From Lachnospiraceae bacterium (GTDB taxonomy: Bacteria; Bacillota; Clostridia; Lachnospirales; Lachnospiraceae): 64,000 nucleotides of DNA. The stretch is from NCBI GenBank assembly GCA_028692395.1, contig JAQUXP010000007.1, positions 57,389-121,388 on the forward strand. Direction: 5' to 3'. The notes below the pieces were generated by a model that searched no databases, was not told where the DNA came from, and saw only the letters and a program-made list of their open reading frames with translations. The position numbers were made by a program, and so were the translations under genes. Positions 29,465 to 38,919 of this stretch are shown here, piece by piece. Positions within the stretch are counted from its first letter, which is position 1. Each line of letters begins with the position of its first letter.

Positions 29465-30331
29465 ATGAGAAAAAACAGAAAAAAGAACGGATATCAGGGA
29501 CTTTTGTTTCTGCTGCCGAGTCTGCTGGGGGTCGGTATCTTCGTACTGACCCCTTATCTGGATGTTGTGCGCCGCTCTTTTACTTCAGCGATTGGTCAAA
29601 ACTTCACAGGGTTGGAGAATTATCGGAAAATCTTTGAGAATACAGCATTCCAGCTGGCCTGTAGCAATACGCTGCGCTTTGTGGCGGTCTGCATTCCCCT
29701 GCTTTTACTGCTCTCCTTACTACTTGCACTTTTGCTGCAGCGGCTGGGGAAGAAGGGGCAGTGGTTCAAACAGTGTTTTCTTTTTCCTATGGCGATTCCG
29801 GTGGCATCCGTGGTGCTGTTGTGGAGGATACTTTTTGATCGCCATGGTATGGTAAATGCGCTGCTGAACGATGTGGGATTCGCAGGCAGAGACTGGATGA
29901 ATTCCTCCAGTGCATTTGGAGTGCTGGTTTTCAGTTATATCTGGAAAAATCTGGGCTATGATATTGTGCTGATGCTGGCAGGACTTTCTTCCATATCCAC
30001 AGATATTTATGAGGCGGCACGGGTGGATGGCGCCGGAGAATGGAGAATCTTTCACAGCATTACGCTGCCGAATCTTCTTCCGTCCCTCTACACCATCACG
30101 GTACTTTCCCTGCTGAATTCCTTCAAGGTATTCCGGGAGGCTTATCTGGTGGCCGGAAATTATCCGGATGACAGCATGTATCTGCTGCAGCATCTGTTCA
30201 ATAACTGGTTTCGGGAGCTTTCGATGGATAAGATGGCAGCGGGAGCAGTGGTGATGACGCTGGTGATCTTTCTGGTGGTTTTGATTCTCACCAAAACGTG
30301 GGGAAAGGAGGGGCATGGCGATGGAACATAA
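29465..30331 (+). CDS. ABC transporter permease (MalF-like)
   Basis: EAA-like loop 'EAARVDGAGEWRIFHSITLPNLLPSL'. Confidence 0.9.
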   Translation: MRKNRKKNGYQGLLFLLPSLLGVGIFVLTPYLDVVRRSFTSAIGQNFTGLENYRKIFENTAFQLACSNTLRFVAVCIPLLLLLSLLLALLLQRLGKKGQWFKQCFLFPMAIPVASVVLLWRILFDRHGMVNALLNDVGFAGRDWMNSSSAFGVLVFSYIWKNLGYDIVLMLAGLSSISTDIYEAARVDGAGEWRIFHSITLPNLLPSLYTITVLSLLNSFKVFREAYLVAGNYPDDSMYLLQHLFNNWFRELSMDKMAAGAVVMTLVIFLVVLILTKTWGKEGHGDGT

Positions 30332-31172
30332 AAGAAAACACTGGATAGGACTTTTACTTTTGCTGCCCTTATGCTTTCTCGCCTGCTATCCGGTGTGGTT
30401 TTTATGCAGTGGTTCTTTGATGGGTTCTGTTCAGCTGAAAGATGCCCTCGCACCGGTACTTGGAAGCCGGGAGGGCTATGTTTCCTTTCCAGTGATGCCG
30501 CTGTATCCTACTTTGCGGCACTATGTGGCATTACTGCTGGACTCACCGGAGTTCTTTCAGATGTTCTGGAATTCTGTGAGGTTTGCGGGAGGCATCCTTC
30601 TTGGACAGCTGTGTGTAAGTGTTCCTGCGGCATGGGGATTCGCCCGCTTTGAATTCCTGGGAAAGCGGGCATTATTCCTGCTGTATCTGGTGCTGATGAT
30701 GATGCCCTTTCAGGTTACGATGCTGTCCGGGTATCTCGTGCTTGATACTTTGAAGCTTTTGGATACCCGGTGGGCGATTATTCTTCCCGGTGTGTTCTCG
30801 ACTTTCCCGGTATTTTTGATGTATCGTTTTTTTGAGGGGATTCCCGAAGCGCTAATTGAATCAGCAAAGCTGGATGGAGCAGGCAGCTGGCAGATCTTTC
30901 TCAGGGTAGGACTGCCTCTTGGGTCTTCCGGGATTCTTTCAGCTATGGTGCTGGGATTTCTGGAATATTGGAATCTGATAGAACAGCCACTTACCTATCT
31001 GAAGGATAAAACCTTATGGCCCCTGTCCTTGTATCTTCCGCAGATTGGACTGGAACAGGCCCCGGAAGCCTTCGTATCCTCTGTGGCGGCACTGATTCCG
31101 GCCTTTCTGGTGTTCCTGGCAGGAAGAGATTATCTGGAACAGGGGATCGTGGCGGCGGCGATCAAGGAGTAG
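30315..31172 (+). CDS. ABC transporter permease (MalG-like)
   Basis: EAA-like loop 'ESAKLDGAGSWQIFLRVGLPLGSSGI'; overlaps upstream ORF. Confidence 0.9.
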   Translation: MAMEHKRKHWIGLLLLLPLCFLACYPVWFLCSGSLMGSVQLKDALAPVLGSREGYVSFPVMPLYPTLRHYVALLLDSPEFFQMFWNSVRFAGGILLGQLCVSVPAAWGFARFEFLGKRALFLLYLVLMMMPFQVTMLSGYLVLDTLKLLDTRWAIILPGVFSTFPVFLMYRFFEGIPEALIESAKLDGAGSWQIFLRVGLPLGSSGILSAMVLGFLEYWNLIEQPLTYLKDKTLWPLSLYLPQIGLEQAPEAFVSSVAALIPAFLVFLAGRDYLEQGIVAAAIKE

Positions 31173-31174
31173 GT

Positions 31175-32830
31175 ATGGAAAAGGTGCACAGGGAGAAAGG
31201 TGTTGTTGGAAAGATGAGAATTGTGCTTAATAAGATGAAGACTTTTTTTGAAGGGATAAAACCGGCAGCTGGTTTTTTGGAGAAGAACCATCTGGCGGGA
31301 GCATTTGTACTGTTCCTTTGTATGATGCTGGGGTTTACAGTGATTTCCAGAGCTGCAGCAAGCTTTACGGTGCCCCAGGTGACGGTGGTGAAACCCGCAG
31401 CAAAGGTGATTGAGCACCGGGTTTCGGCTGACGGGAAGGTGGAGCAGAATCTGGAGCGGGCTGTATTTACCGAGAAAAATCAGATTGTGGAGCAGGTGTG
31501 TGTCCGTGAGGGGCAGCAGGTGGCAGCGCAGGATGTGCTTTTTACTCTGAATCTGGATCAGCTGAAAAAGTCTGTTGAGGATCTGAAAAAGGAGATTGAA
31601 AAGCTTCAGCTTGGCAGTCAGGATGCTCTCAGTGATGCGCAGGTGGCAGCCAGACAGAAGGAAAATGCCAGTGCGAGAGCCAGAGAGGATTATAACACGG
31701 CAGCCCAGTCTGGCGATCAGGCGGCAGCCTTTGCACTGGAGGAGCTGAATCGTGCGGAGGATTCCCTGAATCAGTTTTATAACAGGACTGCTTCTGCTGG
31801 GGAAGGGGAGGATGCCCTCCTGCAGCAGCTGAATCAGGAGTGCGAGAAAAAGGCAGAAGCGTTGAGTGATGCCCAGGCGGCCCTTTCCCAGCTTTCATCC
31901 GATGCCACGCAGGAAGAGCGGGATGCCTGTGAGGGACAGGTATCAGATGCTCAGGGGGACTTGTCCCAGGCCCAGGCGGCCAGGGAGGCTTACCAGCAGC
32001 AAAAGGATGCCCAGGCTCAGACGGATATGGACACCCAGGAGGCACAGCTAAAGGCAGATGTGGCGGCAAAGAAATATGCGTATGAAGAGGCGCTTCGCAC
32101 CAGGGAAAAGAGTCTTGTGGCAGCAAAACGTGCGATTCAGGATGCAGATGCAGCTTCGGCAAGCGACAGTACAGTGACCTCCAATCAACTGGATATTGAT
32201 ACGAAGCAGAAGGCTTTGGAGGAGCTGCAGAAGGTTTTGGATCAGGAAGGAAAGGTGACGGCAGGCACCGATGGTGTAGTGACAAAGCTGAATATAGAGA
32301 CAGGGGGACTGACAGCCGAGACGTCAGCAGTTACCCTGGCAGATCTCTCCTCGGGCACGACATTTACAGCTCAGATCACAAAAGAAGATGGAAAATATGT
32401 GAGTACCGGGTCGGAGGTAACCCTGAAGTCTTCCGTGGGAGGGCAGGAAGTGAAGGGACTGCAGGTGACCTCTGTTTTGCCGGATGAAAAGGAGGAGACG
32501 CTGCTGGACGTGACGGTGGCCCTTCCGCCTGGCAGTCTGTCCATCGGAACCACAGCATCTATGGTGGTTTCGCAGAAGTCCCAAAGCTATCCCGTCTGTA
32601 TTCCCATCCAGGCACTGCATCAGGATCATAATCAGTATTATGTGCTGATCCTGCAGGAGCAGGAGGGCGTGCTGGGAACAGCCTATATATCAAAGCGCAT
32701 GGAGGTGACTGTGCTGGAAAAGAATACGGAGTATGCAGCTTTGCAGGAGGGAAGTATTACCACAGCAAATGATGTGATTCAAAGTGCAGACCGGGAGGTT
32801 TCGGCAGGAGGGACGGTGCGTCTTGCTTAA
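31175..32830 (+). CDS. HlyD/MacA-like membrane-fusion (periplasmic adaptor-type) protein with long coiled coil
   Basis: N-term TM; 'VSADGKVEQNLERAVFTEKNQIVEQVCVREGQQVAAQDVLFTL' lipoyl-like half motif; ~200 aa coiled coil; 'VTAGTDGVVTKLNIETGG' second half. Confidence 0.82.
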   Translation: MEKVHREKGVVGKMRIVLNKMKTFFEGIKPAAGFLEKNHLAGAFVLFLCMMLGFTVISRAAASFTVPQVTVVKPAAKVIEHRVSADGKVEQNLERAVFTEKNQIVEQVCVREGQQVAAQDVLFTLNLDQLKKSVEDLKKEIEKLQLGSQDALSDAQVAARQKENASARAREDYNTAAQSGDQAAAFALEELNRAEDSLNQFYNRTASAGEGEDALLQQLNQECEKKAEALSDAQAALSQLSSDATQEERDACEGQVSDAQGDLSQAQAAREAYQQQKDAQAQTDMDTQEAQLKADVAAKKYAYEEALRTREKSLVAAKRAIQDADAASASDSTVTSNQLDIDTKQKALEELQKVLDQEGKVTAGTDGVVTKLNIETGGLTAETSAVTLADLSSGTTFTAQITKEDGKYVSTGSEVTLKSSVGGQEVKGLQVTSVLPDEKEETLLDVTVALPPGSLSIGTTASMVVSQKSQSYPVCIPIQALHQDHNQYYVLILQEQEGVLGTAYISKRMEVTVLEKNTEYAALQEGSITTANDVIQSADREVSAGGTVRLA

Positions 32831-33836
32831 AGACAGAAGAAATGATGTTTTTCGAATTCTATGTATACTGGTGTGTCTGTTCCTGTTTCAGCTTATGGCT
32901 CTGAACATGTGGAAAATGCCGGAAGAGAACAGAAGAGTCTCTGCCCAAAAGGATCAGGGATATTGGACCCAGGCGGAGATTCTGGCACTTTGGCAGGCAG
33001 AGCAGGGGCAGGAGACTCCCAGTGCATTTACCGTATGGGGGCAGCAAGATGCCACAGAGATCCAAAGCGTGGATCTGGAAAGGACGGTACGTGGGGATGT
33101 GCTGGAGCTTATGGGAGACAGCAGCCGGGTGGTCACGGATCCGGAAGTACTCATGGACGGAGATAAGAAGGGCTGTCTGATCGGAGAACAGCTTGCAAAA
33201 AAGCTGTTTGGAAGCCGGGAGGTGACGGGTCTGGAAGTAAACTGTGAAGAGCGGATACTGAAGATTCAGGGCGTGCTGAAGGAATATCCGGATATCCTGG
33301 TGGTACAGTGGGATGGAACGGGGGACTCCTGTCTTTGCCGGGTGAATCTTCTGAATCCGGCAGAGGAAGAGCTTGCAGGATTTCTGATGCGAAACAATAT
33401 TGACGCAACCCGGATCGAGGATTTTTTTTTATATGACGGGATTCGAATCTGTGGTGAATTACTGCCTCTGTCCTGTTTTATCTGGATGCTTTTGAAGGTT
33501 TTGAAAAGATGGAGAAGCGGATGGAGGAATCCTCTGGTTCTGGTGCTTGTTTTGACCGGTGTGGCGGCAGCAACAGGGGTCTTCTTTTGGTGTTTTCCGC
33601 TTCGGCTGAGCCTGTTTCGTGACTTTATGCCTGCAAAGTGGTCCGAATTCTCCTACTATGGAACCTATCTGCAGAACAAGGGTGCGGCTTTTTGGAGACT
33701 TTGCAGTATGAAAAAGACGGCGGCAGATCAGCCACTTCTGATATTGGCAGGAAAGATGCTGCTCTTTGCGGTTTGTGGCGAAGTGAGTCTTTACGGGGCG
33801 GTGCATCATAACATAAAAAAATACAAGAAATCATAA
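32784..33836 (+). CDS. Membrane protein with MacB periplasmic-core-like domain, no ATPase domain
   Basis: TM1 'ILCILVCLFLFQLMALN'; 'GCLIGEQLAKKLFGSREVTGLEVNCEERILKIQGVLK' resembles MacB core; three further hydrophobic segments. Exact start uncertain because it overlaps the adaptor ORF. Confidence 0.6.
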   Translation: MQTGRFRQEGRCVLLKDRRNDVFRILCILVCLFLFQLMALNMWKMPEENRRVSAQKDQGYWTQAEILALWQAEQGQETPSAFTVWGQQDATEIQSVDLERTVRGDVLELMGDSSRVVTDPEVLMDGDKKGCLIGEQLAKKLFGSREVTGLEVNCEERILKIQGVLKEYPDILVVQWDGTGDSCLCRVNLLNPAEEELAGFLMRNNIDATRIEDFFLYDGIRICGELLPLSCFIWMLLKVLKRWRSGWRNPLVLVLVLTGVAAATGVFFWCFPLRLSLFRDFMPAKWSEFSYYGTYLQNKGAAFWRLCSMKKTAADQPLLILAGKMLLFAVCGEVSLYGAVHHNIKKYKKS

Positions 33837-33997
33837 TCTGATTCATGTTCGGGCCGATTCTTCCCCTTCCCGGGGATATGGCCAGCTGAATATCCGACAG
33901 AAAATAAGAATATCCTTTATTTATTTCCCTCTGGTGATTTTCTATAATAATCTCATAAAGGTTAACCGATATAGCATAGAAAAGAAGGAGGTTTATT

Positions 33998-34924
33998 ATG
34001 CGAAAGACACCAGGTGTAAGTGGTGGAGTCAGAAAAAAGATGCCAGAGGGGAAAAAGTTTTTTCTTGCGTCAATTCCTTTTCTGATTTTGGTTTTCGCAT
34101 TTGCTTATGTCCCGCTGATGGGATGGGCATATGCATTTTTTGACTATCATCCGGGAATGTCTCTGTTTGACTGTGATTTTGTGGGGTTAAAGACCTTCGC
34201 AAAGATATGGGCAAACAAGGAGGAGCTGTTCCGTGTTATGAGAAATACCCTTGCGTTGAGTTTTTTCAGTATTCTGGGAATGCCACTGGCAGTTATCTTT
34301 GCCGTTATGCTTAATGAGATTAAAAGTTCTAAATTTCGTAAGCTGGTACAGACTACTACAACACTTCCAAACTTTATCAGCTGGATTGTAGTATTTACAC
34401 TGGCATTCGCCATGTTTTCCACCGACGGTATGGTGGCAGGCGTCTTCCGGGCAATCGGAGTGGACAAGGTTGTCAATTTCCTGGGCGATAACAAGCATGC
34501 CTGGCTGTTCCAGTGGTCGCTGGCAACGTGGAAATGCCTTGGCTGGAGTGCAATTATCTATATTGCAACCATAGCTGGAATTGACAGTGAACTTTATGAT
34601 GCGGCGCACGTAGATGGTGCAAACCGCATGCAGACCATACGGCATATTACGATTCCGGGACTGTATTCTACGTTCTTTGTTCAGATGCTGCTGGCAATCA
34701 GTAACATGCTGAGTAATGGATTTGAACAGTACTTCGTCTTCTACAATCCACTGACAGCGGACAAGATCGAAGTCCTCGACTACTATGTGTATAAGATCGG
34801 AGTTCTGACCAACGACTATCCGCAGTCCATCGCACTTGGCATGGCAAAAACGGTGATATCCGTCATCCTTTTGTTCTCGGCAAACCAGTTGTCCAAGCGG
34901 GTACGCGGTGAATCGATCGTATAG
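33998..34924 (+). CDS. ABC transporter permease, LplB-like
   Basis: 'PLMGWAYAFFDYHPG', EAA-like loop 'YDAAHVDGANRMQTIRHITIPGL'. Confidence 0.92.
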   Translation: MRKTPGVSGGVRKKMPEGKKFFLASIPFLILVFAFAYVPLMGWAYAFFDYHPGMSLFDCDFVGLKTFAKIWANKEELFRVMRNTLALSFFSILGMPLAVIFAVMLNEIKSSKFRKLVQTTTTLPNFISWIVVFTLAFAMFSTDGMVAGVFRAIGVDKVVNFLGDNKHAWLFQWSLATWKCLGWSAIIYIATIAGIDSELYDAAHVDGANRMQTIRHITIPGLYSTFFVQMLLAISNMLSNGFEQYFVFYNPLTADKIEVLDYYVYKIGVLTNDYPQSIALGMAKTVISVILLFSANQLSKRVRGESIV

Positions 34925-34936
34925 GAGGAGCAGGAA

Positions 34937-35824
34937 ATGAAAATCAAAAAAACAAAGGCGGAAAGAGCGGGAGATATTGTGATTTATATTATCAGTGCGC
35001 TGCTCATGATTGTCTGTATCTATCCGTTTTATTATGTTATCATTTATTCAATCAGTGATCCGGCAGAAGCGGCAAAAGGAATCTTTCTTTTGCCAAGGGG
35101 ACTGGACCTTAGCACCTATCAGGGAATTATTAAGCTGAATGATATTCCCGGAGCGTATCTGGTATCAATCCTTCGAACCTTTTTTGGAACGGGGCTTACT
35201 ATTATATGTTCTTCCTTTTTTGCTTATCTGGTCACGAACCAGAAGATGTATTTTCGTAAATTTGTCTATCGATTTGTAATTATCACCATGTACATCAATG
35301 CCGGACTGATTCCCTGGTATATGACCATGAAGTTCTACGGGTTCCAGAATAACTTTTTACTTTACATTATTCCGGGAGCGGTGTGTGCCTATTATGTAAT
35401 TCTGCTGAAGACTTATATGGAGTCACTGCCCAAAGAGCTTGAGGAGTCGGCAAAGATCGATGGTGCGGGAATGTTTACAATCTTCGGAAGAATCGTATTC
35501 CCGCTTTCCAAGCCGATTCTTGCTACTGTCGGAGTCTTCTCCATGGTAGGACAGTGGAATCAATGGCAGGATAACTACTTCCTTGTAACGGATGCAAAGC
35601 TGCAGACACTGCAGATGGTATTATATAATTATCTGAACCAGGCAAACAGGTTTCAGAGTATGTCCAGTAATGCAATCGATGCATCGGCAGTGACGAGCTC
35701 GATTACACCATCTTCCATAAAGATGTGTATCACAGTGCTGGTAGTTTTTCCGATTATGTGTGTGTACCCGTTCCTTCAGAGATATTTTGAAAAAGGTATT
35801 ATGATGGGAGCTGTTAAGGGGTAA
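34937..35824 (+). CDS. Carbohydrate ABC transporter permease, LplC-like
   Basis: EAA-like loop 'ESAKIDGAGMFTIFGRIVFPLSKPIL'; 'YFEKGIMMGAVKG'. Confidence 0.92.
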   Translation: MKIKKTKAERAGDIVIYIISALLMIVCIYPFYYVIIYSISDPAEAAKGIFLLPRGLDLSTYQGIIKLNDIPGAYLVSILRTFFGTGLTIICSSFFAYLVTNQKMYFRKFVYRFVIITMYINAGLIPWYMTMKFYGFQNNFLLYIIPGAVCAYYVILLKTYMESLPKELEESAKIDGAGMFTIFGRIVFPLSKPILATVGVFSMVGQWNQWQDNYFLVTDAKLQTLQMVLYNYLNQANRFQSMSSNAIDASAVTSSITPSSIKMCITVLVVFPIMCVYPFLQRYFEKGIMMGAVKG

Positions 35825-35876
35825 TACAGACCCTGGGGTCTGCAAAATATAAGAATAAACAATGGGAGGAATTTTC

Positions 35877-37661
35877 ATGAAAAGAAGAATGAAGAAAATA
35901 ACAGCCTTATGTATGGCAGCGGCCATGACCGTTTCGCTGGCAGCCTGTGGAGGCGGCAGCAGTGAAAGCTCAAAAGGAGCTGATGCATCGTCTTCCGCAG
36001 CAGCTTCCGGCGGAAGCTCAGACGAACCTGTGACTCTGACCATCTGGAATACAGAGGTTCTGCAGCCGGGAGTTCAGACCAACGAGATCGCAAAGGAAAT
36101 TGAAAAACGTTTTGGAATCAAGATGGATGTTGTTCAGGGTGATGCCCAGAAGTTCAGTATCCTGGTTGCAGGCGGTGACCTTCCGGATATCATCTATACC
36201 AATCCGGCACAGCAGAATACGGCTTCCAACAATCTGATCACCAGCGGACAGCTGCTGGCGATGGACGATCTGATCGAACAGTACGGAGAGAATGTGAAAA
36301 AGAATTTCCCGGATCGTCTGAAGTACTCCAAGCAGTTTGCAAGTAATGGTGAGGATAAGGTTTATTATCTGCCTGTTCGTGCTTATGAGGCAGATGAGGA
36401 GCATCCGAATATCAGCTACTCTATCGAAAATATTGGACTGATGACAAGATGGGATATCTATCAGGCGATCGGATGCCCCGAGATTCAGACAACGGATGAT
36501 TACCTGGATGTGTTAAAGCAGATGCAGGATTATGCGAGAGAGAAGGATCTGGCGGACGGAAAGCAGATCTATGCAATCTCCGGATGGAGTGACTGGGGAT
36601 TATGGCCATGGTGGCTTTCCAATGCAAGAGAGATGGGCTACATGGATCTTGCTAATGACACAATCTTCAACTACGATACACAGTCAGTGGAAGGCCTGTA
36701 CACCAGTGAGGCGTTCTGGGAGTCACTGAAGTTTTATAACAAGGCATACAATATGGGAATCCTGGATCCGGAAGCATTTACGATGAAAAATGACCAGTAC
36801 TGGGAGAAATGTAAGAATGGTCAGGTACTTATGGCATATGCAAGCTGGCAGACCGAGAATATCAACAGATCCTTCGTAAGTGACGGACATGAGGGCTGGA
36901 GTTTCCAGAAACTGCCCTATGACGGTTATGAATATATCTCCGGAATTGTATCCACCAATGCGCCTCTGGGCGGTGGTATCGAGTATGCAACAGCAATCAC
37001 AAAGAACTGTAAGAATCCGGAAAAGGCGATGCAGTTGATCGACTTCTTCAATTCTGAGGAAGGTGCAAGACTGATCTACAGCGGTATTGAAGGCACACAC
37101 TGGACAGACAATGACGGTAAACCACAGCCAACCGATGAGTTTATCGAGAAATCAAAGAGCGATTCGAATTACAAGGACAATGTAGGTGTGAATCTCTATA
37201 ACAAGCTTTGTGCATTCATGGACATTCAGGTACTTTCCGATGGCTATCCGGCAGATCTTATGAAGTCTGACGAGCAGAAAGCGGCAAATATCTCAGATCA
37301 GGATAAGAGCTACTGCGACTATTATGCACAGCAGGAGGGCGGCGATTATCAGTATCCGGGACAGGTACTCTATGACATGTGGCAGAAGGGTAAAGTTAAA
37401 ACCATCACCGATTACTATCTGTACCCGACACTTGTTCAAAGCCCAAGCGAGGAGACACTGAATATTATCGCACAGTGTGACCAGTACATGAATGTACAGG
37501 GTGTCAATGCAATTATGACAGGTACAGAGGATGAGTTTAACGCCTGCAAGGAAGAAACCTTAAAGGGACTGGAAAACAAAAACTATGAGCAGGCAAAAAC
37601 AGAGATTGCAGATCTGTATGCGAAGGCTGAAAAAGAGGCAGATGCCTTTGGCATGAAATAG
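35877..37661 (+). CDS. LplA-like extracellular solute-binding lipoprotein
   Basis: Lipobox 'SLAACGG'; large SBP downstream of LplBC-type permeases. Confidence 0.9.
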   Translation: MKRRMKKITALCMAAAMTVSLAACGGGSSESSKGADASSSAAASGGSSDEPVTLTIWNTEVLQPGVQTNEIAKEIEKRFGIKMDVVQGDAQKFSILVAGGDLPDIIYTNPAQQNTASNNLITSGQLLAMDDLIEQYGENVKKNFPDRLKYSKQFASNGEDKVYYLPVRAYEADEEHPNISYSIENIGLMTRWDIYQAIGCPEIQTTDDYLDVLKQMQDYAREKDLADGKQIYAISGWSDWGLWPWWLSNAREMGYMDLANDTIFNYDTQSVEGLYTSEAFWESLKFYNKAYNMGILDPEAFTMKNDQYWEKCKNGQVLMAYASWQTENINRSFVSDGHEGWSFQKLPYDGYEYISGIVSTNAPLGGGIEYATAITKNCKNPEKAMQLIDFFNSEEGARLIYSGIEGTHWTDNDGKPQPTDEFIEKSKSDSNYKDNVGVNLYNKLCAFMDIQVLSDGYPADLMKSDEQKAANISDQDKSYCDYYAQQEGGDYQYPGQVLYDMWQKGKVKTITDYYLYPTLVQSPSEETLNIIAQCDQYMNVQGVNAIMTGTEDEFNACKEETLKGLENKNYEQAKTEIADLYAKAEKEADAFGMK

Positions 37662-37724
37662 AACATAGCGCAGCAAAGATGAAATGCAGACCATTCTCCT
37701 ACAGATATTTATGCAGAACGGTGC

Positions 37725-37760
37725 AAAAGGGGAAGCCTTAAAAGCTTCCCCTTTTAAAAA
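37725..37760 (+). terminator. Intrinsic-terminator-like hairpin between SBP and UroD-family gene
   Basis: AAAAGGGGAAGC-cttaaaa-GCTTCCCCTTTT. Confidence 0.75.
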
Positions 37761-37866
37761 AAAAGACAAAAGCAAGTAAAAAACTAGGAAACACACTGAT
37801 ACATGGAACTGAATCCCCAGAATTGAACCCATGTTCAAATCGGTTATGTGAAAAGGAGCGATCAAT

Positions 37867-38916
37867 ATGAACTGTTTGACAAGACAGGAAGTAAAAGATG
37901 TGATTGAGGGAAGAAAAGCAGCTTCCCGTCCGCCGATTCTCTATGATCTGTGGATCGGTAACAATGTATTTAACTGGAATGATGAAGCAAGAGAGCAGTG
38001 GCTCTCAAAATATCCAAGAGATGTGGAGGACATTTTTCTGAACATACCGGATCTGATTCATGCTCCGGCAGATGATCCCAATTACCGCTGGGCGGGAACG
38101 GATATGTCAGATATGGAGGATCAGGGACTGGATGCCAGAATTCTGATCGAGGACTGGGAAGGAGAAGAGGCAGATCTTTTCTTTCAGACCTTTCCTGATC
38201 CGGAATATCCGGGACTGATTCCTGAGAAAAAACCGTCGGGAGAACGCTATACGATTGCCCGCTGGTGGTTCGGCTTATTCGAACGTCACTGGTCACTGCG
38301 GGGCATGGAAAATGCACTGATGGACTTTTATCTGTACCCGGATGAGATTCATAAGCTGTATCAGAAGCTGACGGATTTCTATATCAGAATTATGGAAAGA
38401 GCGTGTACCGAGATGAAAATAGATGGATTTTTTGTCTCGGATGATCTGGGAACGCAGCATTCCTCCTTCTTTTCCCTTGATATCTTCCGTGAGTTTTTTA
38501 AGCCATATTACAGACAGATTTTTGCAAAAGCCCATGAGCTGGGAGCACATTTCTGGCTGCATACTTGTGGAAATATTGAACTGTTTCTTCCAGACTTTAT
38601 TGAGATTGGACTGGATGTGATTCATCCGATTCAGAAATACACGATGGAAGAAAAGAAAATTGCAGAGCTTTATGGAGACAGGATCTGTATCCTTGCCGGA
38701 TTCGATGTACAGCAGACGATTCCCTTTGGGACGCCTGAGGATGTAAGAAAAGAAGTGAGATATCTTTTGGATGCCTATCAAAGAGAGGATGGACGGCTGA
38801 TGCTTACGATGGGTAACGGATCCACCGAAGACTGGAAACTGGAAAGCCTTCAGGCATTATATGAGGAAACGATAGCGTATGGCAGTAAAGATCAAAAAAG
38901 GGGTGGAGGTAAGTAG
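37867..38916 (+). CDS. Uroporphyrinogen decarboxylase (UroD)-family protein, putative corrinoid methyltransferase component
   Basis: UroD fold motifs 'DGFFVSDDLGTQHSSFFSLDIFREFFKPYYRQIF', 'HFWLHTCGNIELFLPDFIEIGLDVIHPIQ'. Confidence 0.82.
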   Translation: MNCLTRQEVKDVIEGRKAASRPPILYDLWIGNNVFNWNDEAREQWLSKYPRDVEDIFLNIPDLIHAPADDPNYRWAGTDMSDMEDQGLDARILIEDWEGEEADLFFQTFPDPEYPGLIPEKKPSGERYTIARWWFGLFERHWSLRGMENALMDFYLYPDEIHKLYQKLTDFYIRIMERACTEMKIDGFFVSDDLGTQHSSFFSLDIFREFFKPYYRQIFAKAHELGAHFWLHTCGNIELFLPDFIEIGLDVIHPIQKYTMEEKKIAELYGDRICILAGFDVQQTIPFGTPEDVRKEVRYLLDAYQREDGRLMLTMGNGSTEDWKLESLQALYEETIAYGSKDQKRGGGK

Positions 38917-38919
38917 CAT

